From Actinotalea alkalitolerans (GTDB lineage Bacteria; Actinomycetota; Actinomycetes; Actinomycetales; Cellulomonadaceae), in contig NZ_JAMBPP010000002.1 of NCBI RefSeq assembly GCF_023369855.1, forward strand, positions 297,687 to 361,686: a DNA stretch of 64,000 bases, written 5' to 3'. The notes below the pieces were generated by a model, which saw only the letters and a program-made list of their open reading frames with translations, was not told the DNA's origin and did no database searches. The position numbers and the translations under genes are program-made. Every line of letters starts with the position of its first letter. The stretch's first letter is position 1. This document shows, in pieces, positions 8,921-29,685 of the stretch.

Positions 8921-9748
8921 TCAGGCCTCCGTTCCGGTCTCAGCGGCCGCGCCGGTCGAGGCCGGGGCCTCAGCAGGCTGGGCCGGCGCCTCGGCAGGAG
9001 CCTCGGTGCGCTCGGGACGACGCGGTGCACCGCCACGGGCGGGCCGGTCGGCACGAGGACCGCGAGGGGCACGCGGGCCGGCTGCTGCCTGCTCGCGAGC
9101 GAACTCCTTCTCGGTCATGTCGCCCTTGTAGATCCAGACCTTGACGCCGATGCGGCCGAACGTGGTCCGGGCCTCGTAGAAGCCGTAGTCGATGTTCGCC
9201 CGGAGCGTGTGCAACGGCACACGGCCCTCGCGGTAGAACTCCGAACGGCTCATCTCCGCACCACCGAGGCGGCCCGAGCACTGGACACGGATGCCCTTGG
9301 CCCCGGCACGCTGGGCGGACTGCATGCCCTTGCGCATCGCACGACGGAAGGAGACACGGCTCGCGAGCTGCTCGGCGATGCCCTGGGCGACCAGCTGTGC
9401 CTCGATCTCGGCGTTCTTGACCTCGAGGATGTTCAGCTGGACCTGCTTGCCCGTGAGCTTCTCGAGCTCGCCGCGGATGCGGTCCGCCTCGGCGCCACGC
9501 CGTCCGATGACGATGCCGGGCCGCGCGGTGTGGATGTCGACACGGACGCGGTCACGCGTCCGCTCGATCTCGACCCTCGCGATGCCGGCCCGCTCGAGCC
9601 CGGTGGACATGAGCTTACGGATCTGGACGTCCTCGCGGACGTAGTCGCGGTACCGCTGCCCCGGCTTGGTGCTGTCGGCGAACCACCGCGACCGGTGGTC
9701 GGTGGTGATGCCGAGACGGTACCCGTGCGGGTTGACCTTCTGTCCCAC
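8921..9748 (-). CDS. rpsC: 30S ribosomal protein S3
   Basis: A 275-residue S3, part of the mRNA entry helicase. It begins [19 protein letters not shown] and has the KH-domain [15 protein letters not shown] and the C-terminal [20 protein letters not shown]. After about residue 215 an Ala/Pro/Arg-rich tail of 60 residues follows, which is variable in this phylum. The start shares one base with the rplV stop. Confidence 0.97.
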   Translation of the reverse strand: MGQKVNPHGYRLGITTDHRSRWFADSTKPGQRYRDYVREDVQIRKLMSTGLERAGIARVEIERTRDRVRVDIHTARPGIVIGRRGAEADRIRGELEKLTGKQVQLNILEVKNAEIEAQLVAQGIAEQLASRVSFRRAMRKGMQSAQRAGAKGIRVQCSGRLGGAEMSRSEFYREGRVPLHTLRANIDYGFYEARTTFGRIGVKVWIYKGDMTEKEFAREQAAAGPRAPRGPRADRPARGGAPRRPERTEAPAEAPAQPAEAPASTGAAAETGTEA

Positions 9749-10116
9749 TATCGGGTCCTCTCCTTCTTCTCGACCGGAGCGACGACCACGGTGATGTGGC
9801 TCGTCCGCTTCAGGATCTGGCTCGCACGGCCCTGCGCACGGGGCCGGAACCGCTTGAGGGTCGGGCCCTCGTCGACGTATGCCGCCTGGACGACGAGCGT
9901 CGAGACGTCGAACGCCTCGTTCGCACGATCGGCCTTGACGCGGGCGTTGGCGATCGCACTCTCGACCACCTTGCGGACGGTCTCCCCCGCGGCCTGCGGC
10001 GCGAACTTCAGCGTCGCGACGGCCTCCTCGGCCTGCTTGCCACGGATGAGGTCCACGACGCGCCGGGCCTTCTGGGGCGTGACACGGACGAACCGTGCCT
10101 GCGCCTTGGCTTCCAT
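9748..10116 (-). CDS. rplV: 50S ribosomal protein L22
   Basis: A 122-residue L22, whose beta-hairpin lines the exit tunnel and is a macrolide-resistance site. Motifs are [20 protein letters not shown] and, near the end, [18 protein letters not shown] with a slightly altered ARPRA region. The ATG at 10116 was chosen over one nine codons earlier because AGGCAGGA precedes it at proper spacing and alignment begins there. It overlaps rpsC by one base. Confidence 0.95.
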   Translation of the reverse strand: MEAKAQARFVRVTPQKARRVVDLIRGKQAEEAVATLKFAPQAAGETVRKVVESAIANARVKADRANEAFDVSTLVVQAAYVDEGPTLKRFRPRAQGRASQILKRTSHITVVVAPVEKKERTR

Positions 10117-10186
10117 TGCTGTCCTGCCTTCTTGTGTCGTCATGTCGAAGAACTGCCGCTCACGGGGGTGTCGTCACTGACCGAGG

Positions 10187-10468
10187 TCAGCGACGACGCC
10201 CCTTGCGGTCGTCCTTCTCGTGGCCGCGGAACGTCCGCGTCGGGGCGAACTCGCCGAGCTTGTGGCCGACCATCGACTCGGTCACGAAGACCGGGACGTG
10301 CTTGCGGCCGTCGTGGACGGCGAAGGTGTGGCCGAGGAAGTCCGGCGTGATCATCGAGCGCCGGGACCAGGTCTTGATGACCGTCTTGGCACCGGCCGCG
10401 TTGTGAGCGTCGACCTTCTTCTGGAGGTGCCCATCGACGAAGGGGCCCTTCTTCAGGCTGCGTGGCAT
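10187..10468 (-). CDS. rpsS: 30S ribosomal protein S19
   Basis: A 93-residue S19, which with S13 forms the 30S head contact to A-site tRNA. It starts [19 protein letters not shown] and carries the highly conserved [20 protein letters not shown] and [18 protein letters not shown]. It is 15 bases after rplB in the normal S10 order. Confidence 0.97.
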   Translation of the reverse strand: MPRSLKKGPFVDGHLQKKVDAHNAAGAKTVIKTWSRRSMITPDFLGHTFAVHDGRKHVPVFVTESMVGHKLGEFAPTRTFRGHEKDDRKGRRR

Positions 10469-10483
10469 CTGTCAGGCTCCTTC

Positions 10484-11326
<843 letters not shown>

Positions 11327-11362
11327 GAAGGTCAGTCCTCAATCTGTCTCGTCGGTCCGGCG

Positions 11363-11665
11363 TCAGCCGACCGGTCCGCCGAAGATGTCGATGGTTCCCT
11401 CGCGCAGCGTGATGATCGCGCGCTTGGTGTCCTTGCGCTTGCCCAGCCCGAACTTGGTCCGCCGCGTCTTGCCCTTGCGGTTGACCGTGTTGACGGACGA
11501 GACCTTGACGCCGAAGACCTGCTCGACCGCGATCTTGATCTCGGTCTTGTTGGCCCGGGGGTCGACCACGAAGGTGTACTTGCCCTCGTCGAGAAGGTTG
11601 TAGCTCTTCTCGGAGACGACCGGCGAGATCAGGATGTCGCGCGGGTCCTTGTTCACGGTGGTCAC
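11363..11665 (-). CDS. rplW: 50S ribosomal protein L23
   Basis: A 100-residue L23, the tunnel-exit docking site for trigger factor and SRP. Conserved pieces are [40 protein letters not shown] and [17 protein letters not shown]. The GTG start at 11665 overlaps the rplD stop as GTGA, indicating coupling. It belongs to the S10 operon. Confidence 0.96.
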   Translation of the reverse strand: MTTVNKDPRDILISPVVSEKSYNLLDEGKYTFVVDPRANKTEIKIAVEQVFGVKVSSVNTVNRKGKTRRTKFGLGKRKDTKRAIITLREGTIDIFGGPVG

Positions 11666-12366
11666 TTCGTCTCCTCCGTGTCGAGGGCGTCTGCCTCGGT
11701 CGAGGTCGCGACGGCCTTGGCCGAGCGACCGGACGTGGGCCGCGCGAGGAACTCCGCGAGGGCGCCCTGCGTGAACACGACGTCGTCAGACATCAGCACG
11801 TCGTAGGTGTTGAGCTGGTCAGCGAGCAGCAGGTGGACCTGCTCGGCGTTGCGCAGCGACTTCCAGCTCGCCTGGTCCGCCCGCTCGAGCACCACGAGGA
11901 CGTGGCGGCGCGAGGAGATGGTGGCCAGGGTCTGGATCGCCGTGCTGGTCGACGGCACACCGCCCTCGAGCGAGAAGCTCGAGACGACGTGCACCCGACC
12001 GGCGCGAGCGCGGTCGGACAGGGCCCCGCGCAGCGCGGCGGCCTTCATCTTCTTGGGCGTCCGCTGGCTGTAGTCACGCGGCTTGGGGCCGTGCACGACG
12101 CCACCGCCGGCGAACTGAGGAGCGCGGGTCGAACCCTGACGGGCGCGGCCGGTGCCCTTCTGCTTGTAGGGCTTGCGCCCACCACCGCGGACCTCGCCGC
12201 GGGTCTTGGTGCTGTGCGTGCCCTGCCGAGCTGCGGCGAGCTGCGCGACCACGACCTGGTGGATCAGCGGGACGTTCGTCTGGACGTCGAACACCTCGGC
12301 AGGAAGCTCGGTGGTACCGGCCTTCTTGCCCGTGGCGTCGACGACGTCGATGGTCAGCGTGGTCAT
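11662..12366 (-). CDS. rplD: 50S ribosomal protein L4
   Basis: A 234-residue L4, whose loop reaches the exit tunnel; in Escherichia coli it also represses the S10 operon. It carries the tunnel-loop segment [20 protein letters not shown] and [14 protein letters not shown]. The C-terminal 25 residues are an extra acidic tail. The ATG at 12366 has a GAAGGGGG site ten bases upstream. A GTG at 12375, overlapping the rplC stop as GTGA, would add three residues and cannot be excluded. Confidence 0.94.
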   Translation of the reverse strand: MTTLTIDVVDATGKKAGTTELPAEVFDVQTNVPLIHQVVVAQLAAARQGTHSTKTRGEVRGGGRKPYKQKGTGRARQGSTRAPQFAGGGVVHGPKPRDYSQRTPKKMKAAALRGALSDRARAGRVHVVSSFSLEGGVPSTSTAIQTLATISSRRHVLVVLERADQASWKSLRNAEQVHLLLADQLNTYDVLMSDDVVFTQGALAEFLARPTSGRSAKAVATSTEADALDTEETK

Positions 12367-12371
12367 CCGAC

Positions 12372-13034
12372 TCACACCCCCTTCACGGCGGTACGCACGA
12401 GGACGACGCCGCCCTTGTTACCGGGGACCGCGCCCTTGACGAGCAGCAGACCCCTCTCGGCGTCGACCGCGTGAACGGTCAGGTTCTGGGTGGTCTGACG
12501 GTCGTGACCCATCCGACCGGCCATCTTCATGCCGCGGAAGACCCGCGACGGCGTGGAAGCGCCGCCGATCGAGCCGGCCTTGCGGTGGTTGCGGTGCGCA
12601 CCGTGCGAGGCGCCGACGCCGTGGAAGCCGTGACGCTTCATCACGCCCGCCGTGCCCTTGCCCTTGGTCGTCCCTGTGACGTCCACGAGCTGACCGGCGG
12701 TGAACGCCTCAGCGGTGATCTCCTGACCGAGCGAGTACTCGCTCGAGTCGGAGGTGCGGACCTCGGCGACGTGACGACGCGGCGTGACGCCGGCCTTCTC
12801 GAAGTGACCCTTGAGAGGCTGGCTCACCTTGCGCGGGTCGATCGGGCCGTAGGCCAGCTGGACGGCTGCGTAGCCGTCCGCGTCCTGCGACCGGACCTGG
12901 GTCACCACGTTGGTGCCCACCTGCACGACGGTGACCGGGACGAGGCGTCCGGCCTCGTCCCACACCTGGGTCATGCCGAGCTTGGTGCCGAGCACAGCGG
13001 TGATCGGCTTGATGTTCTGGGGAAGCGTGGTCAT
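12372..13034 (-). CDS. rplC: 50S ribosomal protein L3
   Basis: A 220-residue L3, an early 50S assembly protein reaching the peptidyl transferase centre. It shows [20 protein letters not shown], the methylated-glutamine loop region [22 protein letters not shown] segment (here [16 protein letters not shown]), and [15 protein letters not shown]. It is 19 bases after rpsJ. Confidence 0.97.
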   Translation of the reverse strand: MTTLPQNIKPITAVLGTKLGMTQVWDEAGRLVPVTVVQVGTNVVTQVRSQDADGYAAVQLAYGPIDPRKVSQPLKGHFEKAGVTPRRHVAEVRTSDSSEYSLGQEITAEAFTAGQLVDVTGTTKGKGTAGVMKRHGFHGVGASHGAHRNHRKAGSIGGASTPSRVFRGMKMAGRMGHDRQTTQNLTVHAVDAERGLLLVKGAVPGNKGGVVLVRTAVKGV

Positions 13035-13053
13035 CGTGATCTCCTCCGCAGCC

Positions 13054-13362
13054 TCAGAGCTTGATCTCGATGTTCACGTCCGCCGGCAGGTCGAGACGCA
13101 TGAGCGAGTCAACCGCCTTCGGCGTGGGATCGATGATGTCGATGAGGCGCTTGTGTGTGCGCATCTCGAAGTGCTCGCGGCTGTCCTTGTACTTGTGAGG
13201 CGACCGGATGACGCAGAACACGTTCTTCTCCGTCGGCAGCGGCACCGGGCCCACGACCGTTGCACCAGCGCGTGTCACCGTGTCGACGATCTTGCGCGCC
13301 GAGCTGTCGATGACCTCGTGGTCGTAGGACTTGAGCCGGATGCGGATCTTCTGTCCCGCCAT
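13054..13362 (-). CDS. rpsJ: 30S ribosomal protein S10
   Basis: The standard 102-residue S10, which is also the NusE partner of NusB in antitermination. It begins [20 protein letters not shown] and contains [20 protein letters not shown] and [14 protein letters not shown] longer in-frame reading runs 54 codons upstream but has no similarity. As first gene of the S10 operon it has an untranslated leader of about 250 bases. Confidence 0.97.
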   Translation of the reverse strand: MAGQKIRIRLKSYDHEVIDSSARKIVDTVTRAGATVVGPVPLPTEKNVFCVIRSPHKYKDSREHFEMRTHKRLIDIIDPTPKAVDSLMRLDLPADVNIEIKL

Positions 13363-13724
13363 GGCGTCGTCTGACTCTCTCTCTCGAACCGCTAGCTGTC
13401 CGACCCCCGCACTCGGGCGTGTCGCACTTGGCGACATACCCACGCGCTGCGCACCAGGACGGTACGAGGTCGTTGGATGCTGTGTGGACCACTCGCGCCC
13501 CGAAGGGCGACTACCGGTCCTCAACGTCTGTCATACGTGGCTGCCGGCCTATGCAGCGCTTCGCTCCCAGGCGCTCCGAGGAGCTACCTGCACGAGCCGC
13601 ACCGGCATCGGGCAACCTGAACAGTGTGCCAGACGATCCCCGCGAATACCAATCGCGCTCTCGTCGGGCTCCTGCGGCCCTCCGTCACCGGGCATGAGGC
13701 CGGGGACGGAGGTCGAACGACATG
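13363..13724 (-). promoter_or_regulatory. S10 operon promoter and leader region
   Basis: This gene-free stretch lies between the tuf terminator and rpsJ. The best promoter candidate is TTGGTA (13647-13652) and CACACT (13623-13628) with an 18-base spacer on the minus strand, the same spacing as other candidates here. That would give a leader of about 250 bases. A small CGCCC/GGGCG hairpin is visible near 13497-13510. No coding sequence with family similarity is seen. The leader length suggests post-transcriptional control, but no known leader structure was recognised. Confidence 0.45.
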
Positions 13725-13759
13725 GCGAGGGCCCGGGCAACAGCTGCCCGGGCCCTCGC
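13725..13759 (-). terminator. Strong hairpin terminator after tuf
   Basis: A perfect 15-bp GC-rich stem (13725-13739 pairing with 13745-13759) with a five-base loop lies just after the tuf stop. It should end the str operon (rpsL-rpsG-fusA-tuf) before the S10 promoter. Confidence 0.85.
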
Positions 13760-13764
13760 GCAGG

Positions 13765-14955
<1,191 letters not shown>

Positions 14956-15072
14956 TGGGGTCCTCCTCGGACTCGGGTAGTTGTGCCGAACGATGCAGGT
15001 GCCGGTTGACTCCTGCGGGGCGTTGCGGTCGCTACAGGTTGATGGTTGTACTGCTGGTGTCGACCTGTGGGA

Positions 15073-17175
<2,103 letters not shown>

Positions 17176-17225
17176 GGTGTGTTGCCCCTCTTGTCGGAGT
17201 CGCGGTCTGGACTACCAGCGCGGTG

Positions 17226-17696
17226 TTACCAGCGGTAGTGCGCGAACGCCTTGTTCGACTCTGCCATCTTGTGCATGTCCTCGCGACGCTTGACCGCGGC
17301 ACCCAGGCCGTTGCTCGCGTCGAGGATCTCGTTCATGAGGCGCTCCGTCATCGTCTTCTCACGACGGGCACGGGAGTAGTCCACGAGCCAGCGCAGGGCG
17401 AGGGTGGTCTGACGGACCGGACGCACCTCGACAGGGACCTGGTAGGTGGCGCCACCCACGCGGCGCGAACGCACCTCGAGGGAGGGGCGCACGTTCTCCA
17501 GGGCGCGCTTGAGGACGACGACGGGGTCGCCACCGGTCTTGTCCCGCGCGCCCTCGAGGGCGCCGTAGACGATCGACTCGGCGACGGACTTCTTGCCGTC
17601 CATGAGGACCTTGTTGATCAGCTGTGTGACGACCGGCGACCCGTAGACGGGGTCGATGATCAGCGGCCGCTTCGGGGCCGGACCCTTACGAGGCAT
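17226..17696 (-). CDS. rpsG: 30S ribosomal protein S7
   Basis: A 156-residue S7, which nucleates assembly of the 30S head and lines the E site. It begins [20 protein letters not shown] and contains [20 protein letters not shown] and [20 protein letters not shown]. The start shares one base with the rpsL stop (TGATG). Length is family-typical. Confidence 0.97.
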   Translation of the reverse strand: MPRKGPAPKRPLIIDPVYGSPVVTQLINKVLMDGKKSVAESIVYGALEGARDKTGGDPVVVLKRALENVRPSLEVRSRRVGGATYQVPVEVRPVRQTTLALRWLVDYSRARREKTMTERLMNEILDASNGLGAAVKRREDMHKMAESNKAFAHYRW

Positions 17697-18070
17697 CAGC
17701 TCTTCTCCTTCTTGGCGCCGTAGCGGCTGCGGGCCTGCTTACGGTTCTTGACGCCCTGCGTGTCGAGTGCCCCGCGCACAATCTTGTAGCGCACACCGGG
17801 GAGGTCCTTCACACGGCCACCGCGCACGAGCACGATGGAGTGCTCCTGCAGGTTGTGACCGACGCCCGGGATGTACGCCGTGACCTCGATCTGGCTCGAG
17901 AGCTTGACTCGGGCGACCTTGCGGAGCGCCGAGTTCGGCTTCTTCGGGGTGGTGGTGTAGACGCGGGTGCACACACCGCGCCGCTGCGGGCTGCCCTTGA
18001 GGGCCGGCGTCTTGGAGGACGTCGTCTTGGACGTCCGTCCCTTGCGCACGAGCTGCTGAATCGTGGGCAC
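17696..18070 (-). CDS. rpsL: 30S ribosomal protein S12
   Basis: A 124-residue S12, the decoding-centre protein. It shows [12 protein letters not shown] at the start, [15 protein letters not shown] and [17 protein letters not shown]. The lysines linked to streptomycin resistance (Lys43 and Lys88 in mycobacterial numbering) are both lysine, so the sequence looks drug-sensitive. The GTG at 18070 was chosen because similarity starts there; the long upstream open frame is unrelated. Confidence 0.97.
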   Translation of the reverse strand: MPTIQQLVRKGRTSKTTSSKTPALKGSPQRRGVCTRVYTTTPKKPNSALRKVARVKLSSQIEVTAYIPGVGHNLQEHSIVLVRGGRVKDLPGVRYKIVRGALDTQGVKNRKQARSRYGAKKEKS

Positions 18071-18621
18071 TGCGTCTCCGTGTCTTCTCGGTCGTGCTCG
18101 ACGTTCTCTGGTCAACCGGACGGGTCGCCCGGCCATGAGGTCCGGCACCTGCCGGACCTGGTGTCTTTCGTCCTGCTCCCGACCCCCGCACCCGGGTGTG
18201 TCGCCCCACCTGAGCGCAGCACCGCCCGCCAGACGTTCCTGGACGGAGGGACCGCACGGAGATGGCATCGCCACCCGTCACCGATTCTGAGGGCCATCAT
18301 CCGGTACTTCTGGGTGACGACTCGCACACGGTGCACGCGCGAGGGCCCGACGGCGCGGGCACGGTGTCCAACGTTACCTGGCGTCCGGTGCGCCGTCAAA
18401 GCGGGCTCGGGCCGGTGCGCGACGGACCGCTCTCGCCGTCGCCCCGGCCGGGCGCACCTCGGTCGACGAGGATCCAGGCCGCTGACCTGCTCGCCCCGTC
18501 GGCGCCACGGCGCTGGTTCGCGACCCGACGGACCCCTCCTCCGGGTGTTCGACGGTGGCCCCCTGCGCAGCACAGCCCGCCACGGGCACCGCTACGGGCA
18601 CCGCTACGGCGCGAAGGGCTC
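18071..18621 (-). promoter_or_regulatory. str operon promoter and long 5' leader
   Basis: This 551-base interval holds no supported gene. A good promoter candidate on the minus strand is TTGACG (18394-18399) and TAACGT (18371-18376) with a 17-base spacer, the best hexamer pair in the window. It gives an rpsL leader of about 290 bases. Several open frames cross the interval on both strands but are Arg/Pro-rich and lack family similarity or ribosome sites. Nothing else recognisable was seen. Confidence 0.6.
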
Positions 18622-19041
18622 TCACTCGGGCAGGATCCAGACCGTCGAGGTGTCCGAACCCGGTTCACCTGACCGGTCCTGCGCCAGGACGATGTCGACC
18701 ACCTCGAAGGTGAGGTCGCCGAAGGTCGCAGCCTCCCCCAGAGCGACCCGCCCCCCCTGGGCGGCCGAGCCCTCGGCCCCGCCCACGACCGAGATCGCGG
18801 CGCTGCCCTCCCGGATGTTGGAGGCGACGACTGTCACGTCACCCACCGACGTCGGTTGGTTCTGCACCAGGGCGACCGCGCCCTCGGGTCGGTCCACGGG
18901 GTCCTCCTGGGTGGTGCAGCCCGCGACGAGCGCGCCGAAGCAGAGGGCGAGCAGGGCGATCCCCGCGCCGGTCGTCGAACGCACGCGCGACCGGCCCGGC
19001 CCCACCGGACACGCCGGCGATCGTCCTCGTGCCGGGCTCAT
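18622..19041 (-). CDS. Putative lipoprotein of unknown function
   Basis: A 139-residue protein with a type II signal: basic start, hydrophobic segment LLALCFGALVAG, and a Cys in the LVAGC lipobox around residue 42. The mature part is a small, mostly beta-type domain (VTVVASNIREGSAAISVVGG, FGDLTFEVVDIVLA) ending TVWILPE. I do not recognise the family. The ATG overlaps the stop of the upstream calpain-like gene (ATGA), so the two are coupled. It may be a surface-exposed inhibitor or partner of that protease; this is inference only. Confidence 0.75.
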   Translation of the reverse strand: MSPARGRSPACPVGPGRSRVRSTTGAGIALLALCFGALVAGCTTQEDPVDRPEGAVALVQNQPTSVGDVTVVASNIREGSAAISVVGGAEGSAAQGGRVALGEAATFGDLTFEVVDIVLAQDRSGEPGSDTSTVWILPE

Positions 19042-20453
19042 CTCGCCACCTCGTTGAAGTAGATGCTGGAGAAGCTGTCCTCGAACTCACCGTAGGTCAT
19101 CGTCACCGTGGGCCAGCCGGCACCCCAGGGGTTGGTCACGGTGACCGTCCCGTTCTCGACGTCCACCGCACTCACGTAGTACGCGTGGTTGCTCGCCAGA
19201 CCACCGGACGAGGGGTCCAGGTGGTAGATGTCGGGGTTGTCGTCGGACTCGGTGAACGTCGCGAGCGTCACCGCCCCACCCTCGGCCAGGTAGTCGGCGA
19301 GCGAGCCCGCACCCCCTGCGTCGTCGAGCGACCGTCGCTCGCTCGGCACCCCGGTCACGAGCTCGAGACCCAGGCCGGGCGAGTCGCCCTCGATCGCGTG
19401 GAAGTCCCCCCAGTGCAGCGCGAGGGCCTTCTCCATGACCATGGGCCACAGCTCGTGGCCGTCCTCACCGGCCGGAGACCGCACGAAGGCCGGGTTCCCG
19501 CCGTCCAGCACCATCTCGGGCGTCACCGTCACCTCGACCTCCCGGCCGTCGTCGTAGAGACGCACGGTGTAGGTGCCGTTGTCGTTGACGGTGATCGCGT
19601 CCTCGATCACCGAGGGGTCGGCCTGGGCGATAGCCATCAGCGACGCGATGAACCAGCAGTCACCGATCTGGCCCTGGCTGACGTCTCCGGGCGCGATCCC
19701 GTCCACCACGAGCTGGTGCGGGATCTCCCCGTACTCCCCCGAGTTCGCCGGGCTCTGCGGGTTGTCCCGTGCGCTGTCACCACCGACGCCGTCGAAGCGC
19801 GGCTCGAGCTCGTCGGTGAGACCGGCCAGGCGGTCGAGGGTCTCCTTGGAGGCCTTGCTCGCGAAGACCTCCCACAGCTCGCGCCGATCCTCACGGTCCC
19901 ACCCGCCGAAGAGCCAGCCGTCCTCCATCTGCGAGATCCAGTGCGCCAGCTCGTCGTCGGTCATGCCGGCGATCAGGGCGTCGACCTCGGCCCCGTTGAG
20001 AGCCGACACGGCGTCACGTGCGTCAGCGAGATCACCCCCGCGCACACCCCAGAACCCGCCGTCGAGGGCGTCCCGCAGGTCGTCCAGAGCCGTCTGCACG
20101 CGCTCGGGATCGACCTCGGGAGGATCCGACGCGTTGACGTAGTGGACTCCCGCGGGCGGCTCCTCGCCCGCGTCGCCACCCGAGTCGCCCCCCGCCCCCG
20201 GTGCCCCCGCTGCCGGGCCGTCCCCCGCGTCGCCGTAGGTCGTCGGGACCTCGGGGGCCCCGCAGGTGCCTGCCTGGGAGGCGATGGACCGCAGCTGGCA
20301 CGCGACGGTCTCGCCGACGTCGGTCCGGACCACCGCGGTCACCGCTGCCACGACCAGGAGCGCGGCGACCACCACGATCCCCAGGTACTCGAGCGTCCCC
20401 GAACCTCGGTCGCCCCCGACGGTGACCGTCCGGGCCTGTCCACGTGTCCGCAT
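19038..20453 (-). CDS. Calpain-like (C2) cysteine peptidase with Flp-prepilin-like N-terminus
   Basis: A 471-residue protein. Residues 235-465 form a calpain-type papain-fold domain with a complete triad: Cys266 in GQIGDCWFIA, His423 in SNHAYYV and Asn441 in TNPWG. Residues 13-42 are DRG/SGTLEY followed by a 19-residue hydrophobic stretch; Glu at +5 and Tyr at +6 after Gly17 is the class III signal pattern of Flp pilins. A Gly/Ala/Asp-rich linker (70-100) and a helical region (115-230) separate the two. The ATG at 20453 has GGGAGG eight bases before it; an upstream GTG at 20516 is weaker. It is predicted to act outside the membrane. No EF-hand calcium motif was seen. Confidence 0.82.
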   Translation of the reverse strand: MRTRGQARTVTVGGDRGSGTLEYLGIVVVAALLVVAAVTAVVRTDVGETVACQLRSIASQAGTCGAPEVPTTYGDAGDGPAAGAPGAGGDSGGDAGEEPPAGVHYVNASDPPEVDPERVQTALDDLRDALDGGFWGVRGGDLADARDAVSALNGAEVDALIAGMTDDELAHWISQMEDGWLFGGWDREDRRELWEVFASKASKETLDRLAGLTDELEPRFDGVGGDSARDNPQSPANSGEYGEIPHQLVVDGIAPGDVSQGQIGDCWFIASLMAIAQADPSVIEDAITVNDNGTYTVRLYDDGREVEVTVTPEMVLDGGNPAFVRSPAGEDGHELWPMVMEKALALHWGDFHAIEGDSPGLGLELVTGVPSERRSLDDAGGAGSLADYLAEGGAVTLATFTESDDNPDIYHLDPSSGGLASNHAYYVSAVDVENGTVTVTNPWGAGWPTVTMTYGEFEDSFSSIYFNEVAR

Positions 20454-20580
20454 GGTGCGAGCCTCCCAGGGGGTCTCACCCCTGCGGTGGGCCCCCGGGC
20501 CCCGCGGCGGGCCCACCGTGCCCGCTGCGGCCTCCGCCTCCCGAGAGGGAGGGCACGGCTCGAGAACGGCCCCACGACGA

Positions 20581-20614
20581 CGGAGGGGCCCACCGCGAAC
20601 GGTGGGCCCCTCCG
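20581..20614 (-). terminator. Hairpin terminator after rpoC
   Basis: A perfect 15-bp stem with a CGAA tetraloop (20581-20595 pairing with 20600-20614) begins 18 bases past the rpoC stop. It should close the rpoBC transcript and insulate the calpain-like gene downstream. A further run of GC-rich inverted sequence at about 20485-20520 lies next to it. Confidence 0.85.
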
Positions 20615-20631
20615 GGTCGATCAGACCGACG

Positions 20632-24504
<3,873 letters not shown>

Positions 24505-24567
24505 AGTGTCCTACTTCCTTCGTCTGTCCATGTTCACCGTGAAGCGGCCGGTGAGAGCCGGTGGCTG

Positions 24568-24600
24568 GTCCTGGGCGGCACCGTGGTGCCCGCCCAGGAC
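24568..24600 (-). promoter_or_regulatory. Hairpin in the rpoB-rpoC intercistronic gap
   Basis: A near-perfect GC-rich hairpin (24568-24581 with 24586-24600, one bulged base) with a short CGTG loop sits just after the rpoB stop. It could be a partial terminator or an RNA processing site that adjusts the rpoC:rpoB ratio. No promoter was recognised in the gap. Confidence 0.5.
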
Positions 24601-24608
24601 CCGCGAGG

Positions 24609-28115
<3,507 letters not shown>

Positions 28116-28379
28116 GAGGGGTCCTTCCCTGCGGATCGAGTGCACGCGCGCGGGTCTTGGCCTACCGTTCCTCTACCTGCCGTGCGTCAGGTCACCCGGG
28201 CATGGCTCGGGGACGGCGTCCGGAGGTTGAGGGGTGCAGGCACAAGCCAGCGCAAAGCGCTAGCGTAGCCAAGGATGTCAACGGTGTCCAACCGACCGTC
28301 GTGAACGGTTCAACCGGTCCACGTCCCGGGGCATTCCCCGGTCGGCGCACCCGGGTCACCGGGCGGTCAGCAGGACACG
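28116..28379 (-). promoter_or_regulatory. rpoB promoter and leader
   Basis: Between the rplL terminator and rpoB there is no gene. On the minus strand TTGGAC (28286-28291) and TACGCT (28262-28267), separated by 18 bases, form a good promoter candidate and give a leader of about 140 bases. A TTGACA hexamer lies inside the spacer but has no suitably placed -10. The arrangement suggests rpoBC is transcribed separately from rplJL. Confidence 0.6.
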
Positions 28380-28415
28380 GCTGAGGCCCGCACCCCGGGG
28401 GGCACGGGCCTCAGC
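28380..28415 (-). terminator. Hairpin terminator after rplL
   Basis: An 11-bp stem (GCTGAGGCCCG at 28380-28390 with 28405-28415) and a 14-base loop lies 46 bases past the rplL stop. It may act as a partial terminator between rplJL and rpoBC, as commonly found in bacteria. Confidence 0.65.
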
Positions 28416-28460
28416 GCATGGGCGCCCGAGGGAGCCCGAGTGTTCAGCGGTGGGACGAGG

Positions 28461-28850
28461 TCACTTGAGGGTGACGGTCGCTCCGGCAGCCTCGAGAGCA
28501 GCCTTCGCCTTCTCGGCGGCCTCCTTGGTGGCGGCCTCCAGGACGGGCTTGGGGGCACCGTCGACGAGGTCCTTGGCCTCCTTGAGGCCCAGGCTCGTCA
28601 GCGCGCGCACCTCCTTGATGACCTGGATCTTCTTGTCGCCGGCAGCCTCGAGGACGACGTCGAACTCGTCCTTCTCCTCCTCGGCAGCAGCCTCGCCCGC
28701 GCCGCCGGCAGCGGCCGGAGCGGCAACCGCGGCCGGGGCCGCAGCGGTGACCTCGAAGGTCTCCTCGAAGGCCTTCACGAACTCGGAGAGCTCGATGAGG
28801 GTGAGGTCCTTGAAAGCATCGATCAGCTCGTCGGTGGTGAGCTTCGCCAT
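28461..28850 (-). CDS. rplL: 50S ribosomal protein L7/L12
   Basis: A 129-residue stalk protein that recruits translational GTPases. It has an N-terminal dimerisation helix region ([15 protein letters not shown]), an Ala/Gly/Glu hinge (about 36-60), and the C-terminal factor-binding domain with [20 protein letters not shown] and [10 protein letters not shown]. It lies 96 bases after rplJ, in the usual order. Confidence 0.97.
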   Translation of the reverse strand: MAKLTTDELIDAFKDLTLIELSEFVKAFEETFEVTAAAPAAVAAPAAAGGAGEAAAEEEKDEFDVVLEAAGDKKIQVIKEVRALTSLGLKEAKDLVDGAPKPVLEAATKEAAEKAKAALEAAGATVTLK

Positions 28851-28946
28851 GGTGGCGTGTCCTTCCTGGTTTGCCCTGCTCGCGCGAGCAGGTGGGGTGG
28901 TGTGTCGAAGAGCGGGTGAAGACCGCCCGGCCGAGGCCGGGGTCGG

Positions 28947-29477
28947 TCAGGCAGCCTGCTCCTCGGTCGCCCGCTTCTCGCGCAGGGCATCGATGGTGCG
29001 CACGGCCTGGGCCGAGGGCGCGGTGAAGAGGTACGCCGCCTGGTAGAGCGACGCCTTGAACGCGCCGGCCAGCTTGGCCAGCAGGACCTCGCGGGACTCG
29101 AGGTCCGCGAGCTTGGTGATGTCCGCAGCCGTCAGGGCGCGTCCGTCGAGGACACCGCCCTTGATGACGAGCTGCGGGTTGACCTTGGCGAAGTCACGCA
29201 GACCCTTGGCCGCCTCGACCGGGTCACCGGTGACGAAGGCGACGGCCGAGGGACCGGCGAGCTGGTCGTCGAGACCCTCGACGCCGGCCTGCTTGGCCGC
29301 GATGGCGGACAGCGTGTTCTTCACCACGGCGTAGCTTGCGTTGCCGCTGAGGCTCCGTCGCAGCTGCTTGAGCTGGGCGACGGTGAGCCCGCGGTACTCG
29401 GTCAGCACGACGGCCTTGGAGTCACGGAACTGCTCCGTGAGCTCTGCGACCGCGGCTGCCTTGTCCGGCCTCGCCAT
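28947..29477 (-). CDS. rplJ: 50S ribosomal protein L10
   Basis: A 176-residue L10, which anchors L7/L12 dimers to the ribosome. It shows [29 protein letters not shown] and the C-terminal L12-binding helix with [16 protein letters not shown]. Expression is probably controlled by the L10 leader just upstream. Length and gene order with rplL are typical. Confidence 0.97.
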   Translation of the reverse strand: MARPDKAAAVAELTEQFRDSKAVVLTEYRGLTVAQLKQLRRSLSGNASYAVVKNTLSAIAAKQAGVEGLDDQLAGPSAVAFVTGDPVEAAKGLRDFAKVNPQLVIKGGVLDGRALTAADITKLADLESREVLLAKLAGAFKASLYQAAYLFTAPSAQAVRTIDALREKRATEEQAA

Positions 29478-29685
29478 GGCATTCCTTCCGGTGGTGGTCC
29501 CGCACGCTGTCGGTGCGCCGTCACCCCGGACAGACGAAGAGCCCCGCGCAGGCGCGGGGCTCGGATCACAGCAGGAAGACCTGCTGGGACGAGACTCTCA
29601 CCTGCGCCGGCCCCCGTACGAACGGGACTTCGGTCGCCTCCCCGTCGAGCGGGGCAGCCGACAACCTGCGGTCTTGGGCTCGGTC
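29478..29685 (-). promoter_or_regulatory. Ribosomal protein L10 leader with attenuator hairpin
   Basis: The region between the candidate promoter and rplJ is a structured, gene-free leader. It contains several GC-rich inverted repeats and a strong 11-bp hairpin at 29539-29562 (GAGCCCCGCGC paired with its complement) followed on the minus strand by a U-containing run. Position and hairpin fit the L10 autoregulatory leader class, in which L10-L12 binding reduces its own expression. The class is assigned from position and general shape, not by covariance search. Confidence 0.6.

Noticed and set aside
18112..18573. A 153-codon frame upstream of rpsL
   Set aside because: It is Arg/Pro/Gly-rich, has no domain or ribosome site, and spans the best rpsL promoter candidate.
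28268..28280. TTGACA hexamer at about 28275 as the rpoB -35 box
   Set aside because: No TAnnnT hexamer lies 16-19 bases downstream of it; TTGGAC just upstream pairs correctly with TACGCT.
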